Positions 14,601-26,600 of a DNA stretch of 64,000 nucleotides are shown one piece after another. The stretch is taken from contig NMRA01000435.1 of assembly GCA_002633005.1 (NCBI GenBank), positions 258,043 to 322,042 on the forward strand, given 5' to 3'. Made by a program: the position numbers and the translations under genes. The notes under the pieces are model-generated. The model saw only the letters and a list, made by a program, of their open reading frames with translations. It was not told the DNA's origin and did no database searches. Source of the stretch: Phoronis australis (lineage: Eukaryota; Phoronida; Phoronidae). Each line of letters starts with the position of its first letter. Position 1 is the first letter of the stretch.

Positions 14601-17600
14601 ACACTATATAAAAATAAATTAACTTGAGTTCTTAACTCTGTAAATACAAAGTTAAGTGTAAAACAGGATAATAAAACATGAAGATTAAGAACAATGTTTA
14701 CTACAAATAATTAAAATGGCCACCAAACTATGCATCATGGGATTGTTAGCCGATCAATAAATAGACAATCTAGCTTTGCAGCTCTATTTTGCATTGCCTG
14801 ACCTTTTAAACTAGAAGTTATTCAGACGTGACCGATACAGTGTCAAAGGGAAGACCAACTACGGACAAATAAATCAAAAGTTATGTATTTATCAAATAAT
14901 CATTTGTGACAAAAGCCTGTGACATTTGTCAGGAAGGTTGATCACACAAGATTGAGGCTACTGTTTTATAGGTAACTCTGTTGTGTGTGAACATGTAATT
15001 ATGCTTTATGTCAAGATCGTATATGCATAAACTTGGAATTAAATATTTATTAAAAAAATAAGATGAAACTCTAAGTCTTTGTTCAGTGAAAATTATTTTT
15101 GTAATTATTGGCTTCATGATCACCCATTTTTTCCCTAACCGGAACTTGTGGAATAGGAGGAATGTGTGAATGGTTAATCAATTATTGCTTTCGTAAATAA
15201 AATCGTCATTAGTAGACAGAAGCCAACAAAGGTTGGTTAAAATCAACATTATTTTATCAACAGGTGATTTGCTTCAGTGCAGTGCAAATTTATATCAACA
15301 AGAACATGATTATTTGAGTTAACTTGCCAAGTTTTCTCTGGTATTCAGAGTTCATGCAGAATTCCAAGTTCGAGCACAACAATTCATCCATCACCTTCAA
15401 CAAGCATGAATACCTGAGGAATCAACACACCACACCATACTTCAAACATCATTCAGTACAACTATTTAATCGACTTTTTTCAGGTGGGGACAGAGGCACT
15501 GGACTATGCATAGAACCAACTGTGTTCACCATTGTGTTTATAGACAGGTGTAATAAACACACAGCAACACTCATTGGATGTAAGCAAGCCATTGAAAAAC
15601 TTCTACAGGCACAATAGTTGGCTTTCTACCAGTCTGTTTACATGAAACACAGATGGGATTGACCATTTCATGAAGAGGATTGGCTGCCAGTATTAATGTG
15701 CAACAAGATCTTAAAAACTTGCAATAAAGATAGTAGATTTCAGGACAAATGAATTTCAGCTGTTGATGGCCTAGTAACAGAAGAAGTGTCTCTAAGCCAG
15801 GTAATGTTTTCCTAAAGAAATCTGGAGCAGAGAACAAAGAGCATCAACAAAGAGTGAAACACAGTGTACTGTGTACTAGAATAACAAAGACAACAGCTGA
15901 AGGCCTGCCATGGACTTTCAATAATAGTCACTGGAGCAGTGTGGAGACACCTTAAGGACCACAAATGGATAACAAGTAAGGAAAGAAAACAGCTTATGTA
16001 ATACTGTTTTGTGCTCAACATACTGGAAGGTGGGTCTGCTCCTTAAATGCAGAAACAGATACTGGTAAAAACTGATGTAGCATAAGTCCTGGCAACTAGA
16101 AATGATGAACAATAGAGGTGATAGTAAAACATTTTAACTGAGCTGGTAAATAATCAGAATGAAGATAAGTTTGTTTGTTCATGGCGTTCTTTCTGTTGTC
16201 GCCACTAGCATGCTGGTTGGAAGGTGTGTTGGCCTCAAAATTCTGGTCTACCCATTTGGCATAACGAGGAACTCGCACTCGATTCACATGGAGAAAATGG
16301 CCGAACTGCTCGCTGAGAATGGTCACGACGTTCACGTCCTTGTCAGCGAAACGTACACGTTGCCACACAGAATTCGTCAAGCTGGGGTCAAGATTATTGT
16401 GTTTAAGGTCAACACAACAGAGGTCTCTCAAGATCAAACAAGGTTTACTTCACTGGATGCCTATTTGAGCATGTCACCTTTCAATCTGCTCAGTTTTGTA
16501 GTGAGAACGATGTACACGATCTGCGAAATGTTACTCCGTGACAACAAGAGTGTGTTGGAACGTTTGCACCACGAGACTTACGATCTCCTCATTTTCGACT
16601 CATTTGATAAATGTGTTGAAGCAATCAGTAGCTATCTCGACAGACCACTGATATCATACCACAGTCAGGGTCTAAGCAAAGTTAAAAATCCGGACATTCC
16701 CGAACCGAGGTCATACATTCCACTTCACCTCACGGATTACACGGATCAGATGACATTCTATGAGAGGATGGTGAACGATTTGAAGGGGCTGATGATGATC
16801 CCAGTCAGAACAGTCATATACTCGTTTTTCAATTCACTCGCTAGTAAATACAGTATTGAAGTGAAGGACAAGGAAATTATGAGATTCATCTACGACGATT
16901 TCGCGGTTGCGTTTTTGCAACCAATCATGCCTGATATGGTGCTCATGGGTGGAGCCTTTATTGAGCCACCGAGCCCATTGTCGACAGAGCTTGAGTCCTT
17001 TGTTCAGAGTTCTGGAGATAACGGAGTAGTCGTTTTCAGTTTTGGCTCCATTTTGAAAGACTACGGCGTTAAGTGGACGGAAGTATTTGCCGAAGCTTTC
17101 GCCCGCCTACCGCAGAAGGTGTTGTGGCGATATAGCGGTAAACCACCAAGAAATCTTGGCGCCAACACAAAGCTAGCATCATGGCTGCCTCAGACTGATC
17201 TCTTAGCTCATCCAAAGACGAGAGCGTTCATTACTCATTGCGGAATGAACAGCGCCTATGAAGCGGCGTTCTTTGGAATACCAGTGGTGGCGCTGCCGTT
17301 AGGAGCCGATCAGCCGCACCAAGCAACCAAATTATGTGACCACCACAAGATGGGGGTAAAACTCGACCTCAGGAGCATGACCATACAGTCACTTATTGAC
17401 GCTACACAGAACGTAATCAGTAACCCCAAATATAAGGAAAATGCTATGATTGTTTCGAGACGTTTTCAAGCTCATCAGCGTAGTGCAAAAGAGAAAATAT
17501 TATTCTGGGTTGACTATGCAGGACACAACAACGGAAGTGATCACCTTATATCTAATGCTCGTAAACTGCCCTTGCACAAATACCTCTTACTGGACGTGTA

Positions 17601-20600
17601 CACATTCTGCATTGTTGTCATCATTGCCGGCTTTTACGTAATTTACACCATATTGAAATCTCTTTATAAGAAAGTGTGTTTGCGCAAAGCTCAGAAATCA
17701 GAGAGCAGAGATAAGAACGATTAAACGAGCAACTATCTCCGGAAACAGAATTCGTATTCAGTTAAAACAGTAATCAGTATTGCAATAGGTGTACAGAAAA
17801 AGAGACAACGAAAATTCAAGGTCGAAATAAGTTGAACGAATATTCCAAACTAAACGCAGCAGACACAAACAGTGCATTGACGAAGTCGTCTGCTTCTACT
17901 TCTTGAAGTCGTCTGCTTCTTGAGAGCCATATGCGGTTTTGTTTACAATAATAGCTGATGAAGTCAAATCAATTTTATTCGCTTGTGTTTCCTGTTCACC
18001 TAATTAGTGAATTCCTATTACACCTGACTTGCGAATTCTTAATGATTAAATTATTCATATATGGAAGAATGTTTGACCACATCCAAGGTTTTTCCAAGGC
18101 AATGTCTCTGGTAACGTTTGTGCTGAGCATTTGCTCTCATGACAACAGCCACTCCCTACACAGTTACAAATATTTACATTGAGGAAACCTCAGTTCACAT
18201 TACAGAACACGTCTTATGGACAATAGATATTGCTAATGTAATAAACATTTGTTTTGCTTTTAATTCATTCCTTGATATGTCCTAAAACACAGTCTTGACT
18301 AATGTTCATGTTGAGGATCATTTGCTGAGACTTCATGGCCATGAACAAAGTCCTACAAAGACCAGTGGTACAGTTCAACAGAACTAGGGGATTAACATAT
18401 CAAACATTCAGAAAAATATGGAATTTCTGTCAATAGCAAACACCGACCAAGCAGGTAAAAGCATTCACCAGTGAAAACATATCATTCACAATAATTACAA
18501 ACAACTCATTGTCTGGATTTAAACCTCATAAATGACAGATTTGGTTTCTCTTAAAAGGGAATTACAGAAATGCGGTAAAACCTCATCAATTAAGAATATC
18601 TCTTACTGAAGGAAATAACATTCTGTTCTGTGGTTAACGGGAAAATAACTCAAATTAAATTTCTTACTGGCATAGTAACATTTTGCTCAGCAACAATGAA
18701 TTTTGTGTCAAAATACGTTTCCACGGATTTGTTGTGCAAAAGTCCAAGGTGCAAAAACCACTGCTCTAAACATTCACACACAAACTTATCTTACTAAAGC
18801 AAAGCAACAGCGTGATTAGTGAAAATGTTATTGGCACTTTCATGGTAGGCATTTTTTGGGTCACCCTGTATCCAACAAAAGAACATCACAAAAAAGTCCA
18901 ACAACAGGTAATCAAAACGAAATGACATACCATCTTGAAGAAGACAAGTATAAAGCAACACGTGTTAATAAAAACAAGATTTTTCAACTTCAACATGTCT
19001 CAAACATCATAATCAGGACAAGCAATCAAGGCCATTTACAATCTTGACCCACACAGTGCTCAACTGGCTCAAGCTAAATAACTAAATAAGCAGCTAGTGC
19101 ACATTTGTTGCTACGATGCTTGCTGATAGCTCTACAGAACACCATGTGGGTCAAGATTGCTAGATAGCCTTGGTTGATTGTCCTGATGATGAAGTTTGAG
19201 ACATCGAAACTTGTTGAATGACATACCTTTAGAAACTGAACGTACGCTTGGTTGGGATCTGTTAGTCTCATGCCATTCAGTTCTATGTATTGAAACTTGG
19301 GAATCTCTTGAGCCTCGTACGACTCCTGCAAGCATCTGATAACTTCGTGGACGGTAGCCGTCTTGCCAGTGCCAGGCACACCAGAGATGTACATACACCT
19401 GTGACACGAGAGGGATGGTATTATATGGGAGTGACACCAGTATCAGGATGTTGCTGGCTACACCTGTGACATGAGAGGGATGGTATTATATGGGAGTGAC
19501 ACCAGTATCAGGATATTGCTGGCTACACCTGTGACATGAGACGGGTGGTATTATACGGGAAAGACACCAGTATCAGGATATTGCTGGCTATAGAATTGTG
19601 TGCAAGTGTGTAAGCACATCCCCAGAAATAACTTTCGCATACATTCATTAGTGAGACGGAGCTCAGAAGAGCAGTAGACACCTTTGTGCAATGCTCAATT
19701 GTCTGCCAGTAAAGTTAAGATTCGAAACTGAGTCTCCCTCACAGGAGTCCGAAGCTCAAACCCTTGGGCCACACTGTCTCCTCAAGTGATCAAGTACAGT
19801 ACATAGTAAAAGTGATCAGACAAAATACTGTTTTACCGGCAAGATGACTAATTCTGTGAACAGGAAAATGGCTGGTAATGACTGTTATTGGCGCAAAATT
19901 CTAATCATAGAATAGCGTAGTTACTGTATTAACTGTCCTCGAAAATGACCTTCATGATCAGTCATGAGGGAAGACTTACTTTGATGATAAATTCAGCTTC
20001 AGCCCAGCCATCATGATGAGGAATTCTGGGTAATTTTGTCTGAATACTTTTGGATTGTACTGTAAATTGCACCACTAGCATGATGGGACTCATTGACATA
20101 ATTGCAGAAGTAAAACATGAAAGAACGATCAGAACTGACCCAAGTTTATTGACGATTAAGACTGATTTTTGCACGTTTCGTCACATTCAGTACATTTTCA
20201 TCAAGAGGGATGACTACCATTCTAAAAAAATCAACAATATTTTTCTTCTCGTTGAAAATCAGCGAAATTTAAAGCTGCAAAAATTTGTGGCCGAATATCA
20301 AAATAATTCAAATGTCTTCTGGGTAATTTCGACAGTCAGACAAGCTTTGACACAACCTCTCTTTGGAAACTAGTGCTCCAGTTTTAACTACAGGACTACT
20401 AACCTACCACTTCCAAGGGAACCATGCGTAAGTCTGAGGCTGTACTAAACACAACAAGTAGGACTGTGCACTGTTTTTTCACATGACTGACATCTGTTGT
20501 AATGAATATCAGGGGCCGCGATCTAAACTTTCCACTTGAAATCAAACTCCAAATTATTTTTAACACTTCTGTCTTACTATGGACCGTACGAACTCAAGAT

Positions 20601-23600
20601 CTGTGCTCGGGTATATTTTAGTTTAGTTGGATGACTTTGTAATTCTATTTTGCACATAATGACACCAGAGTTAAAACCATAAGTTCGAGTCTGAACTTGA
20701 ACTCTCTAGTTTGTAGTTTGAATCTTGGGGTCATCAAGTGGTTTGCCTAATCCATTATATACTCAAGCACAAAATAATGAATAATTATCTTAAATTCATA
20801 TCAAAGGAGATTGGTAAATGACAAATGTATTTCAAGTTCGACTTCGAGTAAAAAGTTTAGATTCCAGCCCCAGATGTTTAAATCCGAAATACCCACCCGC
20901 TGGTACCGTCGAGAATTTTGCCTTCAACAAACGTGTAGATGTCCGAGAATTCTTGATCTCGACAAGGAAGGCTTGTTGGCACAGCTGACACATGTAGTCT
21001 ACAAGACAGAAAAACAAAAATGTTACCAAAAATTCAACTCAGGTGACAACACAACACAGTAAACAAAAAATTCAGAGAGAACTTAAGTTATCTGTTTTTA
21101 AGAAACACACAAAGAAATACAATCTACTTCCAAGCCTTGCTTAGTGGAGGTAACGTTAATTTAACTGGAGGAGAAAGAATAATTTTACCTCAAATCATGC
21201 ATAACACTTTTTAAAGAGATATAAATGATAGGTGGTTTAAAAATGCTTGAAACACAGTCCTTTTTCATCTACAAGGCAAAAAAGATGAGAGGCTTATCTA
21301 ATTTCCAAATGATTGACTGATTACTTGTCGGAATTAATATTGTAAAGTGAGCACAAAAGTGCAAATAACAACCTGCAAAATAACATACAAATAACGCAAA
21401 ATGGTCATGATGCAATCAAAAAGGTTTATGGAGATTGTGGCAACTGACGTTCACAGGCACTAGAACCTAAGGAATACATAGTGATTTGTAAATTCACCAA
21501 CATGAAGTTATATTCAAGAACCTGTACATGCCTGGCTCGAGCTTGCTCTAATAAGGACATTGCTTTGTTGGCAGACATCTTCCTAGATGGAACAGACGGA
21601 GTCATGCTGGGTCTGACCTTGACTTTTGACTGTGGATAGCAAAACAAACATGTGCACTCGTTAAGGACCTCATTAAAATAAATGTTTAGCTTGAACTAGA
21701 AATTGAGTTATCTACAGGTGGACTACAGTTGTACATTTTTCAATCTCTAAAATGTTTTTAAGTCACTCATAACGTATTGTAATCAATAAAAATACAAAAA
21801 TTGCAAACAGTTTTCAAGTCTGGTGTGTACGCCACCTGTTGGCCACATCACATCTAAAAAAGAATACACAGCTATTATGTAGTTAACTCAGGGATTGAAC
21901 TAGTCGATAAGTGTGTAAGATGCCATCCCAGATTCAGTAATACACAGAAACAAACAAACATTTAGGTTCTAAAATTCACGGTCTAAATTATCACAGAAGA
22001 AAAGTGGAGCCTAAAATGGTTATCACCAGTTCTTGAAAAGAGAAAGACAAAAGGGTTGAAGTTCTGCAAAAACAGACGACTGAGTGTTAATAAGCGATAT
22101 GAAGTATAAACAAACCATCTACAAGTATGGTTTTCACCGACCAGCGTACAAATAGAAAATAGCAACACAGAAATAAAGTCTACTGTAAATTGTGTGTACC
22201 TTATTAGGAGTTTTGGAGACAGATGTCCGCCAACTCTGAGAAGCTTTGCTAGATTTATCTCTATTTTTCTTCGATGGGACGTAATTGTCAGTCTCTTCAT
22301 CACTAGAGCTGGCAGATAATTCACTGGCTGAAATGTCATCTGGGCTGTAGTTCTCATCCTCATTGGTAGAAGCACAACGCTTATTATTTTTAGCCTTTCG
22401 TGTCGAACTTTTCCTCGCAGGTCGCGTTGGAGTTCGTGAAGCTGGCGAAGACTTTGTTTTTTGAGACATTAACTTTTTATCGCCATTTTCCTTAAAACTT
22501 GATTGAGCTGTTTCTTCGGCGGTTTTCATGGCTGAGGTAGACTTAGATTTCACGGCTCGTCTCGGAGTTTTGCGCCTTTTGTCAGACACATCCTTTTCAT
22601 CCGAAGACGTGTCAGAATCAATTTCTTTACAAGAACTAGGTGGAGGTGATAACCGCAGTCGTTCTAGAACCTTCTCAGCCCATGTTTTTCTAACGCTTGA
22701 TGGCCCTTTGTCATCGCGTTTCTTAGTCCTCTTTGAAGATGTCAGCTCAGCTTCAGAGTCAGATGAGGATAGCGGTGTTATTTCTTTGCCCTTTTTAAAG
22801 GAGCCTTTCTGCTGAGTTCTTGACGGTTTTGTAGCTCTCTCTATTGTCTGAACAGTTTGCCTTGTCCTTTGAGAAGTTAACTTTTTATCGTCATTTTCTT
22901 TACTACTTGGTTTAGTCGTTTCTCCGCTGGTTTTCATGGCGGAGGTAGACTTAGATCTCACTGCTCGCCTTGGAGTTTTCCGTCTGTTGTCGGAAACATC
23001 GTTCTCATCTGAAGACGTGTCAGAATCATTTTCTTTACAAGAACTAGGTGGAGGCGATAAACGAAGTCGTTCTAGAACTTTATCAGCCCATGTTTTTCTA
23101 ACGCTTGATGGTCCTTTATCATCTTGTTTCTTAGTCCTCTTTGAAGGTGTTGGCTCAGCCTCAGAGTCAGATGAGGATAGCGGTGTTATTTCTTTACCCT
23201 TTTTAATGGAGCCTTTTGACTGAGTTCCCGACTGTTTCCTAGCTCCCTTTGTTGTCTCCACTGTTTGCCTCGTGCTTGCCTGGGCACTGTCAGGCGTCCT
23301 TATAACAGCCCAAGTTGGGGACTCAATCTTTTTCATTCTACAAACAAGTCAGGATAGACTCAAAATATTGTCTGTTTTCTAATAACAAGTTTCCACATAT
23401 TACACTCTTTACACATTTGTTACCCAGAAAATAAATATGGAAAGGCTAGTCAGAGGTTGGAAGCCTCAGAACTAGCCAGAGTACGTTCGCTATTTTGATC
23501 CTCACTTAACTTTCCACTTACTTATCAACTCCTAAAACACGAGCAACGCAGAGTACTGATGAGCATGCTCCGTTGTTTCGCATGTAGTGCAGATACAAGA

Positions 23601-26600
23601 GACCATCATTACTTTAAACATTCCCACTAACACCAATGACATTCATCATGATCTTTCATGCAGTTTAGTTGACAGGGATATTGGCAATGTATGAGAAGTT
23701 GCGTCAGTCCCAACAAGACACAGACACTCCAAGAACAATTTAAAAATCATGCAATCAGCGAAAACGATGTGAAAAGATGTCAGACTGTAAAGCAAGAGTG
23801 CTTCAATTTCAAACAAGAGCAACGTGGAGCGCTGAAATGTGCCCGCTACTAGATGGTGCAAAAACATACAATCCATCCAAAAACGGGAATATGTCATTGC
23901 TTCTATAATAGAAAGCGATACACCAAATTTCATAGAAATCCGTCACGGAACTTCAGAGAAAGAAAGGAAAACAGAATAAAATGAAATTGCCACTAGGGGG
24001 CACAGAGATCATTGGTTCCGCCTGAAAGTCGTCACTGTTTGTTGTTAGCTTCACATAAATACACATACAAAAATTAATAAAGATCCTGCAGTGGATTTAG
24101 GAGATAAAGCTATGGGCGCAAAACAAAACAAAACTACCACTAGATGGCGCCAGAGTAGTCAAAGTCGTCATCATCAACTGTCCTCTTCACCCTGAGCACA
24201 TATACGCCAGTTTTCAAAACCATCCTTAAAATGATTTGGCAGATAGGGAGGTAGATGCCAAAAAACAGATACAAAAACAGCAAAAATCGCCACTAGCTGG
24301 TGCAAAGTACCTTGATTCCATCCGAAAACGGGGTGATAGCATCATCTCACCAACAGATGCCCGTATTTAAAATTTTATGAAAATCTGTTGAAGACCTATG
24401 AAGATACAGAGGTACAAGTAGGAGGCGTACCAGTAGTCAGATCCATCCCAGAATCATCGTCATCCGTAGTCAACATCATATAAACAAACTTTTTAAATTT
24501 AGTAAAGATCCTGCAAACGGTTTAGGAGATACAGTCATGGGCGCAAAAAAAGAAACTGCTACTTGAAGGCGCCACAGTAGTCGAAGTCATCGGAAAACCA
24601 TCCTCAGCCATCCACTTCATAGTAAAAACATGCATGCCAATTCTCACAATTATCCTGAAAGCGGTTTGGTTGATAGAAGGGTGGACGTCAAAAAACAGAC
24701 TGGAAAACAGTAAAAATGGCCACTAGGTGGCGCAAACTAGGTCGAATCCATCTGAAAACAGAAAGATAGCGTCATCTTCCTAACAGAAGCCTACATGCCA
24801 AATTTTATGAAATTACGTTGAGGACCTTTGAAGATACAGCGGTAAACGTAAAAAAATAAAATTGCCACTAGGTGGCACATCAGTTGTCAGATCTGTCTGA
24901 AAATTGTCGTCGTCCATTGTCAACATCATATAAATGCACTTCTAAATTAAGTAAAGATGCTGCAAACGGTTTAGGAGATATAGCCATAGGCGCAAAAAAA
25001 AAACTGCCACTAGGAGGTGCCACAGTAGTCGAAGTCGTCGGAAAATCATCGTCAACCGTCCTCTTCATAGTAAGAACATACATGCCAATTTTCACAATCA
25101 TGCTTAAAGTGGTTTGGTTGATAGAGGGGTGGACGTCAAAAAACAGACTCGAAAATAGTAAAAATGGCCACTAAGTGGCGCAAACTATGTCGAATCCATC
25201 CGAAAACGAAAAAATACCGTCGTCTCACTAATAGATGTCTATATACCAAATTCCATGAAAATATGTTGAGGACCTTTGAAGATACAGAGGTAAACATAAA
25301 AATCTAAAATTGCCACTAGGGGGCACACCGGTAGTCGGATCCGTCCGAAAGTTCGCTCATGCCGTCCCATTCATGACAGAAACACATGAGCAAAGTTTCA
25401 TGAACATACGTCAATCGGTTTTGGAGATAGAGCAGCGGACGCCGGATGGACGGTAGACGGACGCCACCTGGACTGACGGACGCAGATGACTGCATAATGC
25501 GTCCACATATAAATATGCGGCGGCATAAAACACTATTGATGTCAATAATGATACAAAAAATTGACGTATCGTTTTAAGCAATAGAGAGAACTATATTTTG
25601 CCCAAATTTTCCACATATACACCAGACTTGCTGAGCGGTCCCCAAAGAACTTGCATGGGGGCTTTTCTATACCAAATTTATGAAAGAGCGCCCCTGGTGA
25701 TGGTTCTTTCAGAAAACCGCGATACAAAACTGGCAACACAAAAAAATAACATTCACCTCAATTTTTTAACCGGTGTCCTCCCCTTGTTCACATCGACAGA
25801 TCTGTCAGCATCGGCACTGCTCTTACCAAAGTACTTTGAACTGACACTCGACTTCTTTGTTTCAGCAAGAGGACTACCACCGTGGCTAAGGCGTGATTGC
25901 TTGAATTTCACAAGTTTTGACGGAGACACCGCAAAAGCATTTGGAGAGCTCATTTTCTTTCGACACTTTGCAGGTGTTCGACTCGATTTTAATGCCAATC
26001 GGCTTGATCGCCTTGAGGATGATGACGACACGCTGTCCGTTTCCCGGCGATCAGCCTCTCTTTGAATAATGTCTCTTGCTAAATCTTTGCTAGTAATACT
26101 GTCACTATCATCACCATGGTAACTGCTTATTGTAGAGACCGCTTCATCATTTAAATCATCCAATAGGAAGTCGGCAACGTCTGTCCCCTTGTACCAACTG
26201 TGCTTGAAATTGTTGGCCTTCGGGTTTTTTATATCTAAAACAATATTATTAAGTCACACAGAGTGAGAAGAAATGGTATAATCCATGCAATGAAATTTCT
26301 TTAACTTGAATAACCTTCATACCTATTTAAATAATTGTAAATGAACCCAATACTATTTTAATCTGTGTGGCAGCAGTTCAAGGCATTATTTGTGTGGGGA
26401 AACTAAAGCCTATAATTTAATAAAATAAATTCCACAACCGACACATTTTCGTTGAACAACCACCTTGTAAAGTATCTCAACCAATAAATCCAACAGGAGA
26501 TGAAATCACATATCCATACAACGACATATCTTTAAGTTAAAGTTTATACAATTTTAAAGAATTGTAAAAGAACCCAATAATACTTTTTATTAGTGTGAGG

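Noticed and set aside
15324-15617. 97-aa plus-strand frame upstream of the UGT gene
   Set aside because: No recognisable domain, low-quality composition and no supporting splice or start context.
22528-23223. Two 95-aa plus-strand reading frames with similar sequence
   Set aside because: They are the antisense shadow of the duplicated ORC1 linker exon; the similarity comes from that duplication.
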